The notes below the pieces were generated by a model. The model was not told the DNA's origin, ran no database searches, and worked only from the letters and a program-made list of their open reading frames with translations. The position numbers and the translations under genes are program-made. From Gammaproteobacteria bacterium (lineage in GTDB: Bacteria > Pseudomonadota > Gammaproteobacteria > Pseudomonadales > Azotimanducaceae), in assembly GCA_002708765.1 (NCBI GenBank), contig PAPD01000012.1, positions 27,283-91,282 of the forward strand: DNA of 64,000 nt, read 5' to 3'. This document shows positions 1 to 9,900 of this stretch, piece by piece. Within the stretch, counting starts at the first letter, position 1, and each line of letters begins with the position of its first letter.

Positions 1-5
1 TCACG

Positions 6-1244
6 GTGCTGTCAAGATGCATTCAGCTAAATTTGAAAAGCCTGTCTGTCGAACAGATATTACATCACCTTCAGATAGTGCTGGAGGCAGAAGCTATAGA
101 TTTTGAGGAAGCAGCAATCCGGCTAATAGCAAATGCTGCAGATGGAAGTATGCGGGACGCCCTTAGTCTCGCTGACCAAGCCATAGCATACGGGAGTAAT
201 GTGGTTGGTGAGGATTCGGTTAAATCTATGCTAGGACTAGCGGATCAAAGCCCTATTAATGATTTGCTCGAGTCGATAATAGAGGAAAATGGCAGAGAGT
301 TATTTTCTCTAATTGACGGGGTGGCGGAATATACCCCAGATTATTCTCTTCTTCTCGAGGAAATGGTTAGCTTCCTGCACCGGCTAGCGGTCTTCCAGGT
401 GGTCCCTGATCCTCGAGAGAAATTGCGCGGGGAGCAAGATAAAACCGATTACTTTGCAAACAAATTGGATCCCGAGCAACTGCAGTTATTGTATCAGATA
501 GCGCTCATGGGCCAGAAAGATTTACCACTTGCACCTAATCCGAGAATCGGTTTTGAGATGGTTATGTTGAGGATGATGTCTTTTTTTCCTTCGGGCTCTG
601 ACTCAGAGGAGCATAGTCTCGTTAGCTCGGTAGCTCAGAATAGTTCTATGGGATCCCTTGAAGCAGATTCTGTTCGCGATTCTGGCCAGTCTGCCTTGAG
701 AGGGCTCAAGGAAAAATTGGTAGGGGAGAAGAGTGGAAAGACAGTAAAAACAGAAAAGGCAGAAATATCTGAAGAAATTAAACCAGCGATGGAAAAGTCT
801 GATTCAAGTAATGAAGAAGAAAAAAAGAATAGAGAACATGTTAGTTCGAAAGATGAGCTGCTTCCTTCTGACTGGTTAAACGTAGTTGAATCAATGAAGA
901 TCTCGGGGATCACCAAGACCTTGGCTTTGAACTGCGAGCTAAGAAGCGTTGAAAAAGATAATGTGCTGTTGATTCTGGATGAGAGACATTCGAGCTTGTT
1001 CAATAAAGAACACGAAACTAAAATTTCGGCTGCTCTGACGGACTTTTTCTCAAGAAAGTATTTGGCAGAAATAAAGATAGGGTCGCTTGGGTGTGAAACT
1101 CCGGCCGAAGAGATTGAAAGGCGTATTGTAGAAAATAAAAGAAAGGCGATGGAAGAAGTCAACAACGATGCCACAATTCAGCATCTTGTTAAGGCGTTTG
1201 ATGGAAAGATTGACCCGGAAAGTGTTGTAAAAACTGGAAGCTAG
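6..1244 (+). CDS. dnaX: DNA polymerase III subunit gamma/tau, 5'-truncated by window edge
   Basis: ILSRC-like start (LSRCIQLNLKSLSVEQI), 'AADGSMRDALSLADQAIAYG', acidic/basic linker and tau C-terminal domain; followed by ybaB-recR as in many gammaproteobacteria. Confidence 0.95.
   Translation: MLSRCIQLNLKSLSVEQILHHLQIVLEAEAIDFEEAAIRLIANAADGSMRDALSLADQAIAYGSNVVGEDSVKSMLGLADQSPINDLLESIIEENGRELFSLIDGVAEYTPDYSLLLEEMVSFLHRLAVFQVVPDPREKLRGEQDKTDYFANKLDPEQLQLLYQIALMGQKDLPLAPNPRIGFEMVMLRMMSFFPSGSDSEEHSLVSSVAQNSSMGSLEADSVRDSGQSALRGLKEKLVGEKSGKTVKTEKAEISEEIKPAMEKSDSSNEEEKKNREHVSSKDELLPSDWLNVVESMKISGITKTLALNCELRSVEKDNVLLILDERHSSLFNKEHETKISAALTDFFSRKYLAEIKIGSLGCETPAEEIERRIVENKRKAMEEVNNDATIQHLVKAFDGKIDPESVVKTGS
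821..832 (+). promoter_or_regulatory. Programmed -1 ribosomal frameshift site in dnaX (A_AAA_AAG) followed by -1-frame TAG
   Basis: Zero-frame codons GAA AAA AAG AAT; heptamer A AAA AAG at 821-827 in canonical phase; -1 frame reads AAA AAA GAA TAG (stop 830-832). Confidence 0.75.
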
Positions 1245-1258
1245 AGGAGTATCGAAAA

Positions 1259-1582
1259 ATGAACGAGGGGCTCGATTCGTTAATGAAGCAGGCTCAACAG
1301 ATGCAAAGAAAAATGGAGCGTCTTCGTGCTGAAATGACTAAAAGTGAGGTAATTGGGGAATCTGGCGCGGGACTAGTTAAAATAACTATGTCTGGCAGTC
1401 ACGATGTAAAATCCGTGAAAATTGATCCAGCTCTTTATTCTGAAGAAAAAATTGTCCTTGAAGAAATGGTTGCGGCGGCATTCAACGATGCCGTTAGGCG
1501 CGTGGAGGAGCATCAGAAAAGCCAATTGTCAGAGCTAACAGGCGGTATTCCGTTGCCCTTCGGTATGAAATTACCTTTTTGA
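1259..1582 (+). CDS. ybaB: YbaB/EbfC family nucleoid-associated protein
   Basis: 107 aa, 'LMKQAQQMQRKMERLRAEM...LTGGIPLPFGMKLPF', located between dnaX and recR. Confidence 0.95.
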   Translation: MNEGLDSLMKQAQQMQRKMERLRAEMTKSEVIGESGAGLVKITMSGSHDVKSVKIDPALYSEEKIVLEEMVAAAFNDAVRRVEEHQKSQLSELTGGIPLPFGMKLPF

Positions 1583-1584
1583 TA

Positions 1585-2181
1585 ATGAAAGCTTTTTCCT
1601 TATTTGATCGGACAGTGGAAGCGTTTCGGTGTCTGCCTGGGGTCGGTCCGAAGACAGCACAAAGAATGCTTTTGCATGTGCTAGAAAGAGATCGTCTCGG
1701 TGGGCAGAGGCTGATCGAGTCTCTTGCTGATTCTCTTAAGAAAATCCGCAACTGTAATTTATGTAGAAACCTGACAGAGTTTGAAATATGTGAAATATGT
1801 AATGATGAGCGCAGAGATCAAAGTCAGCTTTGCGTGGTAGAGTCTCCGGCGGACATTATCGCTATTGAGCAGGCGTCAGCTTTTAGGGGTGTCTATTTCG
1901 TTCTGGGTGGAACGTTATCGCCTATAGATGGAAGGGGCCCAGAAGAGATAGGAGTGCCTGCTCTTATTAGTCGATGCAGAAATGGGATTTCTGAGGTGAT
2001 CGTTGCCGTTTCTTCTACGGTTGAAGGCGAGGCCACTTCATACTTTTTGAGTGAATCCTTAAAGGGGCTGGAGCTAGATGTTTCTCGTATTGCCCAGGGT
2101 GTTCCTAGGGGAGGGGAGTTAGAGCTCGTTGATGGTTTGACATTGTCCCATGCTTTTGAAGGCCGTAAGGGTCTGGAATGA
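1585..2181 (+). CDS. recR: Recombination protein RecR
   Basis: 'LPGVGPKTAQRMLLHVLERD', CxxC zinc motif 'CNLCRNLTEFEICEIC', Toprim 'LCVVESPADIIAIE'; ORF track starts at 1579 (TTG), ATG at 1585 more likely. Confidence 0.96.
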   Translation: MKAFSLFDRTVEAFRCLPGVGPKTAQRMLLHVLERDRLGGQRLIESLADSLKKIRNCNLCRNLTEFEICEICNDERRDQSQLCVVESPADIIAIEQASAFRGVYFVLGGTLSPIDGRGPEEIGVPALISRCRNGISEVIVAVSSTVEGEATSYFLSESLKGLELDVSRIAQGVPRGGELELVDGLTLSHAFEGRKGLE

Positions 2182-3296
2182 AATTGGAATACGAATATGT
2201 TTGTGAGGACCATCAATTTGATAAGGCTATAAAAGTATGTCAGCAGGCGACCGCCCTGGCCATAGATACCGAATTCATTAGAGTTAGTACTTATTATCCT
2301 GAATTGGGTCTTTTGCAAGTTTGTGATGGTAATAGGTGTTTTCTTTTTGACCCTGTATCATTAAGTAACCTTGCTGCTTTTTCTGAAATACTTACCGATA
2401 AGAAAATCACTAAAATATTCCACTCGTGTTCAGAGGACCTAGAGGTATTTCAACATGCTTTCGGAGTGCTTCCTGTTCCTGTTTACGACACCCAAATTTC
2501 TAGTGCTTTTCTTGGCGCGGGGTTCTCCATAAGTTATCAAGCGCTGGTTGAGCATTATCTATCTGTCCTTTTAACAAAAGATCAGACCCGTTCCAATTGG
2601 TTAGCTAGACCTCTGACAAAACAACAACTGAATTATGCGGCTCAGGATGTAACGTACTTATTTGAAATATATAAGACCCAGCAGCCGATTATAAAAAACA
2701 GCAAAAAGAGAGCCTGGATAGAGTCTGAGTTTAAAAAACTAGGCTCTGAGATTCCGACTATTGTTCCTTCCGATGAAGCCTATAGGAAAGTTGGTGGGCT
2801 TTGGCGATTTTCGCCAAGGCAACTATATCTTTTACGCAATCTATTTGGATGGCGTGAGAAAAAGGCTAGAGCAGAAAATAGGCCTCGTAATCGGATTGCT
2901 GAAAAGAGAGCGCTTGTTAATATTGTTAAGGAAGAATGTTCAACTCGTCCGGCTCTTTTGACAGCTGGGTTGTCAAAGGCGCAAGCCGGAAAATATGCTT
3001 TTGAAATCATAGATTTGGTTAAAGAAAGTGAATCTGTTAGTGAAATGGATCTGCCGCCACTAGTTACGAGAAATAATGGAAAAGTTGACAGTAAAAAGCT
3101 TAAATCGCTAAGAAAAATTGTTGAGGACCGAGCAAATGGTCTGGGGATGGCGCCTGAACTGCTTTGCAAAAGAAAGGATCTAGAAGATCTGTTAAAATCA
3201 AGGAGCTTTTCTGGCGAATATAGTTTGCCGGAGGCCCTTTCGGATTGGAGAAAAAGTGAAATAGGTATAGCTTTGCTTGAGTGTCTTGGAGACTAG
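2178..3296 (+). CDS. rnd: Ribonuclease D
   Basis: DEDD exonuclease motifs 'AIDTEFIRVSTYYPELGLLQV', 'HSCSEDLEVF', 'YAAQDVTYL', HRDC-like C-terminus. Confidence 0.93.
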   Translation: MKLEYEYVCEDHQFDKAIKVCQQATALAIDTEFIRVSTYYPELGLLQVCDGNRCFLFDPVSLSNLAAFSEILTDKKITKIFHSCSEDLEVFQHAFGVLPVPVYDTQISSAFLGAGFSISYQALVEHYLSVLLTKDQTRSNWLARPLTKQQLNYAAQDVTYLFEIYKTQQPIIKNSKKRAWIESEFKKLGSEIPTIVPSDEAYRKVGGLWRFSPRQLYLLRNLFGWREKKARAENRPRNRIAEKRALVNIVKEECSTRPALLTAGLSKAQAGKYAFEIIDLVKESESVSEMDLPPLVTRNNGKVDSKKLKSLRKIVEDRANGLGMAPELLCKRKDLEDLLKSRSFSGEYSLPEALSDWRKSEIGIALLECLGD

Positions 3297-3394
3297 CCAT
3301 TTCAAAAAGCGGAGGGTTGTTTTCCAGACCAATTGAGGTTGTGGGAAAAAAAAATAAGTGTTTTTTTGTCATATTAGTCCGAACGGAGTTTTAG

Positions 3395-3835
3395 GTGGCA
3401 GGTTTCTGGATTGAGAAAGCGATGACGGCAATGTCCGAGAGAGAATGGGAATCGTTGTGTGACGGTTGTGGTCGCTGCTGTCTTCTCAAGCTAGAAGAGA
3501 TAGATGCCGAAAAGGTTCACTATACTGCTGCGGTTTGCAGATATCTGGACCAGAAAACATGCAAGTGTTCTCAATACAAACAAAGAAACAAATTAGTGCC
3601 TACCTGTGTGAAATTTTCGTCAAAAGATATTGAGTCTTTAAAGTGGATGCCTTTTACCTGTGCCTACAGAAAGGTAGCGGAGGGCCGAGACCTAGATTGG
3701 TGGCACCATCTCGTTTCGGGGTCGAAGAATACGGTTCATGAGGCTGGTATTTCTGTCAGAGGGAAATGTGTATCGGAATTATTCGTTCACCCTGATGATC
3801 TCGATGAAAAAATCATTCAATGGGTTCATGCCTGA
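3395..3835 (+). CDS. YcgN family cysteine-cluster protein
   Basis: 'WESLCDGCGRCCLLKLEE' cysteine cluster; 'FTCAYRKVAEGRDLDWWHHLVSG'; GTG start; next to rnd. Confidence 0.9.
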   Translation: MAGFWIEKAMTAMSEREWESLCDGCGRCCLLKLEEIDAEKVHYTAAVCRYLDQKTCKCSQYKQRNKLVPTCVKFSSKDIESLKWMPFTCAYRKVAEGRDLDWWHHLVSGSKNTVHEAGISVRGKCVSELFVHPDDLDEKIIQWVHA

Positions 3836-4152
3836 TGGAAGAGCATTATTTTGTTGCGTGGGGAATATATCTTGGCTCCGGTATGATGTTTTTTATTTTG
3901 TGGTGGCAGCTAAGTTCGTTTATTGGTATCAGGGCCTTTAGAGATTTTTCTAGAAGCCTCATGTTTTTACTGATCTTTTTCCCCTGGCAGCTATCGGGTT
4001 CAGAGAAATATTATGCTCCAGCGAGTCTGATCGTCGCGCTAGAATTTTCTATTGGATCAGCGGACGAGATTGGTGGTGCACTTACCGCGTTGCTGTTTAG
4101 TATAGGTTGTCTATGCTTTGTTCTTATACTCAGAGCTCTTTTTAACCGTTGA
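3835..4152 (+). CDS. Small membrane protein, unknown function
   Basis: TGATG overlap with upstream gene; about 3 hydrophobic segments (MEEHYFVAWGIYLGSGMMFFILWW...). Confidence 0.65.
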   Translation: MEEHYFVAWGIYLGSGMMFFILWWQLSSFIGIRAFRDFSRSLMFLLIFFPWQLSGSEKYYAPASLIVALEFSIGSADEIGGALTALLFSIGCLCFVLILRALFNR

Positions 4153-4258
4153 GCACTGATGCATAGGAAAGAGATTATAGAATGAACAGACTAATTTGCT
4201 AGCTTATTTTTAAGCCAGACGTTATATTTTTGACCTTCGTCATGTTGGGAACTTATCA

Positions 4259-5122
4259 ATGAAATTTTCGAGCACTTCCACCTATATTGCGACAGATGAG
4301 TTGCAGATGGCCGTGAACGCTGCTGTGCAGTTAGAACGACCTTTACTAATAAAGGGAGAACCAGGAACTGGCAAGACAATGCTAGCTGAAGAAATCGCGG
4401 CTTCGTTAGAAATGGAACTTATTTCCTGGCATATAAAATCCACAACTAAAGCCCAACAGGGGCTTTATGAATATGATGCCGTCTCCCGTTTGCGAGACTC
4501 TCAGCTGGGAGATGATAGAGTTCACGATATCAAGAACTACATCGAAAAGGGAAAGCTGTGGGAAGCATTTTCAAGTGAGAAGAGAGTTGTTCTTTTGATC
4601 GATGAGATTGATAAAGCTGATATCGAGTTTCCTAATGATCTTCTTCTTGAGCTAGATCGGATGGAGTTTCACGTTTACGAGACAGGGGAAACGATAAAAG
4701 CAAAGCAACGCCCGGTTGTCGTTATTACGAGTAACAATGAGAAAGAGCTGCCAGATGCCTTCCTTAGAAGGTGTTTTTTCCATTACATCCAGTTCCCAGA
4801 TAGAGAGACTATGGCAGATATTGTGGAAGTGCATCACCCAAAAATAAAGCAAGATTTAGTGAAGGAGGCGATGGAAATATTTTTTGATGTCAGGAAAGTT
4901 CCGGGTCTGAAGAAAAAGCCTTCTACATCCGAGTTAATCGATTGGCTGAAACTTCTGATGGCAGATGACATTCCTGAAGAAATCCTGACAAATAGAGACA
5001 CTTCCAAAGCAATTCCTCCTCTTTACGGGGCACTTGTCAAAAACGAACAGGATGTTCAGTTGTTGGAGAGGCTAGCGTTCATGAATAGGCGCCAAGGCAG
5101 CAGTGGGAGCTCCAGCCAGTAA
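4259..5122 (+). CDS. MoxR-family AAA+ ATPase
   Basis: Walker A 'GEPGTGKT', Walker B 'VLLIDEIDKAD', followed by VWA gene. Confidence 0.93.
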   Translation: MKFSSTSTYIATDELQMAVNAAVQLERPLLIKGEPGTGKTMLAEEIAASLEMELISWHIKSTTKAQQGLYEYDAVSRLRDSQLGDDRVHDIKNYIEKGKLWEAFSSEKRVVLLIDEIDKADIEFPNDLLLELDRMEFHVYETGETIKAKQRPVVVITSNNEKELPDAFLRRCFFHYIQFPDRETMADIVEVHHPKIKQDLVKEAMEIFFDVRKVPGLKKKPSTSELIDWLKLLMADDIPEEILTNRDTSKAIPPLYGALVKNEQDVQLLERLAFMNRRQGSSGSSSQ

Positions 5123-5152
5123 CCATCTAGAATGATTGGGTGAGGGTAATTT

Positions 5153-6304
5153 ATGTTGATTAACTTTTTTTTCGCTCTGAAGAAAGCTCGTATTCCCGTT
5201 TCTATAACTGAGCTTCTGCATCTACTTGATATCTTGAAGGAGAGACTGGTTTACGCAGACATCGATGAATTCTATTACTTTAGTCGAATGGCGCTTGTTA
5301 AGGATGAGCGTCATTACGACAAATTTGATCGAGCGTTTAGCACATATTTCAAAGGACTTGATGATCTTTCTAGTCTTATTAATTCGTTGATTCCGGATGA
5401 ATACCTGAGAAGAGAGTTCGAAAAAAGCCTCACGCCTGAAGAACTCGAAAAGATAAAGTCTTTAGGAGGCCTGGAAAAACTAATCGAGGCTTTCAAAAGA
5501 GAGGTGGAGGAAGCCGCCAAAGGAGAAGGGAAAGAAAAGAATAAGGAAGGAAAAGGCGAAAACGGTAGCGGTCCTGAAGGAAAAGGAGACCCCGGAAAAA
5601 AGAGACGCCAAAGGCGGCAATGGGACAAGCGTGACTACAAGGCCTATGACGATAACGTTGAACTTGGCACTAGGGGTATGAAAATATCTTTACGGCGGTT
5701 GCGCAAGTTAGCGCGACAAGGAGCAGAAGACGAGTTCGATATTGATTCTACTATTAGCAAGACCGCAAAAAATGGTGGGATGTTAGATATTATTATGCAG
5801 GCCGAAAGAAAAAACACGGTGAAGGTTCTCTTGTTGCTGGATAGTGGTGGGTCCATGGATGCCCACGTAAAAGTATGTGAAGAGTTGTTTTCGGCAGCAA
5901 GATCGGAATTCAAGCATCTGGAGGTCTATTATTTCCACAATTTTATCTACGATGGAATATGGAAGGAACATAATAGACGTATGAGTGAGAGGATCGAAAC
6001 TTTCGATATTCTTCACAAATATACCCATGATTATAAGGTAATTTTTGTGGGTGATGCGACGATGGCTCCTTATGAGATTACCCATTCGGGTGGTTCTGTT
6101 GAGCACTGGAATGAGGAAGCAGGAGCAATATGGATGCAGCGTTTTATTGACACTTTTGATAAGCTGATTTGGATTAATCCGACTCCCAGAGACACATGGG
6201 AATATTCCACTTCTGTTGCTCTTACTGAAAAGCTCGTTGAGGATCACATGTATCCGCTTACTGTATCGGGTATAGAAGACGGAATGAATTTTTTGTCTAA
6301 ATAG
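5153..6304 (+). CDS. VWA domain-containing CoxE-like protein
   Basis: 'VLLLLDSGGSMDAHV' MIDAS-like motif, K/E/G-rich linker, C-terminal 'WINPTPRDTWEYSTSV'; paired with MoxR. Confidence 0.9.
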   Translation: MLINFFFALKKARIPVSITELLHLLDILKERLVYADIDEFYYFSRMALVKDERHYDKFDRAFSTYFKGLDDLSSLINSLIPDEYLRREFEKSLTPEELEKIKSLGGLEKLIEAFKREVEEAAKGEGKEKNKEGKGENGSGPEGKGDPGKKRRQRRQWDKRDYKAYDDNVELGTRGMKISLRRLRKLARQGAEDEFDIDSTISKTAKNGGMLDIIMQAERKNTVKVLLLLDSGGSMDAHVKVCEELFSAARSEFKHLEVYYFHNFIYDGIWKEHNRRMSERIETFDILHKYTHDYKVIFVGDATMAPYEITHSGGSVEHWNEEAGAIWMQRFIDTFDKLIWINPTPRDTWEYSTSVALTEKLVEDHMYPLTVSGIEDGMNFLSK

Positions 6305-6353
6305 CAACTAATGTCTTCAGGTAATTGAATTTTTGTTTTGAAATAGTGCTTTA

Positions 6354-6929
6354 GTGAAAAACGACAGTTCCTTAAAAACACTTGAAAGATCCATTGAGCA
6401 CTCGATGCTTTTTCAGCGCTTCAATCTGAAGAAGGAGCTAAGGAAAAAACATCGACGTAAGAACTTGCACGAAGAGATTCTGCAGTCGGCGGCGGAAGCT
6501 AGTCGCAGAAAGAAACTCGTTCCGGATATCACTTTCCCACCTGGGTTACCTACATCTAGGATTGCTAAGTCCATAATAAAGACCATACAGGATAATCAGG
6601 TTGTTATTGTTGCTGGAGAGACCGGGTCAGGAAAGAGCACTCAGTTATCCAAAATGTGTCTAGAGGCAGGCCAGGGGGTTTTCGGTATGATTGGTCATAC
6701 CCAACCTAGAAGAGTTGCAGCTCGATCGATAGCAGCTCGAGTCGCATCGGAATTGGGTGTGAAATTAGGTGATGAGGTTGGTTTCCAGGTTAGGTTTGAG
6801 TCGAAAACCAATTCCGATACTCTCATAAAAATAATGACCGATGGAATACTGCTCTCGGAAATTCAGAACGATCCGTTCCTGGAAAGTATGACACCGTTAT
6901 TATTGATGAGGTTCACGAGAGAACCTTGA
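6354..6929 (+). CDS. hrpA: ATP-dependent RNA helicase HrpA, N-terminal part upstream of frameshift
   Basis: 'VVIVAGETGSGKSTQLSKMCLEAG', 'GHTQPRRVAARSIAARVA', 'DGILLSEIQNDPFLE' then frame is lost at ~6885. Confidence 0.85.
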   Translation: MKNDSSLKTLERSIEHSMLFQRFNLKKELRKKHRRKNLHEEILQSAAEASRRKKLVPDITFPPGLPTSRIAKSIIKTIQDNQVVIVAGETGSGKSTQLSKMCLEAGQGVFGMIGHTQPRRVAARSIAARVASELGVKLGDEVGFQVRFESKTNSDTLIKIMTDGILLSEIQNDPFLESMTPLLLMRFTREP

Positions 6930-9900
6930 ATATTGACTTTCTTCTGGGTTACCTGAAGCGTTTGATTAGCAAGCGGGAAAATCTCAAGATAGTAATAACT
7001 TCTGCAACTATAGATGTGGAGAGGTATTCAAAGCACTTTTCTGATGCGCCTATAATCAAAATTAATGAAAAAATGTTTCCTGTCGACGTTAGATATGTGC
7101 CGATACAAGGTAAATCTGGAGAAGAGAAAGCTGAAAATGAGATCTTTTTAGGGATTCTAAATGAGATTAGCAATTTGCCTCGGGGTGATGTCCTAGTTTT
7201 TTTGCCTGGTGAACGGGAGATAAGAGAATTTTCTGATCTGGTAAAGAATGAAACCAAATCATTCGAATCACTGCCACTATTTTCCAGGCTCTCGGATAGA
7301 GAGCAGGACAGGATTTTCGAACCTCATTCGAAGAGAAGGGTGATATTGTCGACCAATTTAGCGGAGACGTCTCTGACTGTGCCTGGAATACGGTATGTAA
7401 TAGATTTCGGGAAGGCGAGGGTTTCTCGATATAGCTATCGCTCAAAAGTACAGAAATTGCCCATCGAAGAAATATCAAAAGCAAGCGCTGAACAGAGAAA
7501 AGGGCGCTGTGGCCGCTTGTCCGAAGGGATTTGCTTCCGTATTTTTTCCGAAGAGGATTTTGATAATCGTCCCGGGTTCACCGAGCCTGAAATTCAAAGA
7601 ACGAATCTAGCATCCGTTATTCTTCAGATGCTTCAATTGAAACTAGGCGAAATCGAGTGTTTTCCATTCCTGGATCGTCCGCTAGATAGGCAGATCAGTG
7701 ATGGGTTTTCTCTTTTGGCAGAGTTGAATGCTATTGACGGGCGGCGTCAGCTGACACGCATGGGAAAACAAATGTCAGGTTTCCCTCTCGACGTCAGATT
7801 TTCGCGCATGCTTGTAGCTGGTGGTCAGCTCGGTTCACTTAACGAGATCCTGACTATCGTAAGCGGGCTTTCTATCCGAGATCCTCGAGAACGCCCTGTC
7901 GAGTTTCAAAGTCTTGCAGACCTCGCCCATAAGAAACGCGAAGATAAAAGATCAGATTTTCTTAGCTATCTCCTCTTGTGGAAAGATTTTGAAGTCCAAA
8001 AGAAACGGCATGGGAGCTCCGGATTAAAGAAATATTGTCGCTCTGAATTCCTGTCTTTTTCTAGAATGCTGGAGTGGCGACAATTGCGGGCTCAACTTCT
8101 TTCTGTTTGCAGAGAAAAGGGAATGAAACCGAACTCGAGCCCGGCTTCATACGCATCTGTGCACAAAGCAATTCTATCAGGGTTGATCGGAAATATAGCG
8201 ATCAAATCTGGCGAGCACGAGTACCTTGGTACTAGGAAGAAAACCGAGTATATCTTTCCCGCTTCTTCTCAGTTTTCTAGGAAACCTAAGTGGATCGTCA
8301 GTGCAGAGCTAATAGAAACTTCTCGACTTTATGCCAGGTGTGTTGCTGAAATTGATCGATCATGGATTGAACCTCTAGCTGGCCATCTGTTTAAGAGAAG
8401 TTACAAGGATCCTGTTTTTGATTCGGGGCGAGGCCAGGTATTGGCGCGTGAAGAAGCGTTGCTTTACGGGATACCTGTTATCACAAATAGAAAAATCGAT
8501 TTTGGACTTGTTAATTTGCGTGATGCTAGGCAGATCTATATCAGAAGAGCCCTTGTTGGCAGAGAATCACGGACTAAATTAAATTTTTACAAAGAAAATT
8601 GCAGAGCTCTTAACGAAGCCAAAATTCTAGAAGCAAAATCTCGTCGGAATGACATTTTGTTGTCAGAGCAGGCGATTTATGATTTTTACGATAGACACCT
8701 GCCTCAGGATATAAGCAGTGATTTTGATCTCAGAAAGTTTGTGAAGAGAATGCCTAGGGAATCAGGTCGTTTGCAATTTCAACCGGAAGATATACTAGAG
8801 AATGAAATCTCGTTATCAGAATCGCTCTATCCTGACTATCTGGCGATTAGAGAGAATCGGCTGCCCTTAAAATACAAATTCGCTCCTGGAGAAAGTGAAG
8901 ATGGAATCAGCATAGATGTCCCGTTATCGGTTCTAGGATTGGTGACCCAGGAAAGAGCAGACTGGTTGGTCCCTGGTTTGGTAAAAGAAAAATGTATTGG
9001 TTTAATTAAATCTCTTCCTAAATCTATCAGGAAAAAGTTCGTTCCCTTATCAAATTATACTGAGCTGATACTGAAGGATTTTGAGTACTCGGGAAGGTCA
9101 CTGGCGGAGTCTCTAGCAGACAGGCTGTTTAAAGTATCAGGAAACCTGGTTCATAAAGAAGATTTTCAGTTTGATCTTATAGATGACCATCTCAACATTA
9201 ATTTCCGGGTGATTTCTAGTGATGGCAAGTGCATAGGTTCCGGAAGAGATTTAGAGTCTTTGCGAAAGCGTTTTCTATCCTCGAATACAGATGATTCTGC
9301 AAGAAATGTCCATGAGATTGAAGGAAAAGGTTATATCAACTGGAACTTTGATACGCTTCCTGAATTTGTTGAAATTCTTGAAGGAAAAATCTGTCTCAAG
9401 CTTTATCCGGCCATCGTTGATGAAGGCGATTCTGTCTCTATAAGATTGCTAGAGACTCAAGAAGAGGCTCTGAGAAAATCCGAGGATGGGGTTTTTAGAC
9501 TAGCAGCACTGCGGTTCAAAAACCTATGGAAGCAAATGCAGAGGAATATTCCCGACTTCTCCGACTTTTCTATTTTCTATGTGAGAAGAGGAGATAGAGC
9601 TTCTTTAATCGACGGTCTGCTAACTGCTGCCTTCAAGGCGACCTTCGTTGAAGGAAGCCCGCTTCCTAGAACTCTATTAGAGTTTGAGCAAAGGCTAGAA
9701 AAACGGTCTGAGCTTTATGACAATCTATCTGAGATATCGGGATATGTTGGTCAGGCTTTACGAGATTCGATGAAAATTGAGCGTGTTCTTCCACGTGAAT
9801 CCTATCCGGAAGTCTTTAAAGATATAACATCTCAGTTAGATGGCCTTCTTCCTTCAGGATTTCCTAATACTATCCCTCTAGCGCATTTGCGGGATTACCC

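Noticed and set aside
635-1174. 179-aa minus-strand ORF opposite dnaX, and similar long antisense ORFs (e.g. 1893-2318, 39324-40010, 42741-43592, 22928-23362)
   Set aside because: They lie fully or largely antisense to strongly supported genes, have Ser/Leu/Arg-rich low-information translations and no recognisable motifs; treated as shadow ORFs.
5314-5628. Minus-strand 104-aa ORF over the Lys/Glu/Gly-rich linker of the VWA protein
   Set aside because: Generated by purine-rich coding sequence of the plus-strand gene; Ser/Pro/Phe low complexity.
6881-6892. hrpA frameshift as a programmed recoding event
   Set aside because: No canonical X_XXY_YYZ heptamer (local GGAAAGT), and hrpA is not known to be recoded; a single-base indel is simpler. 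Kept as a finding for read-level checking only.
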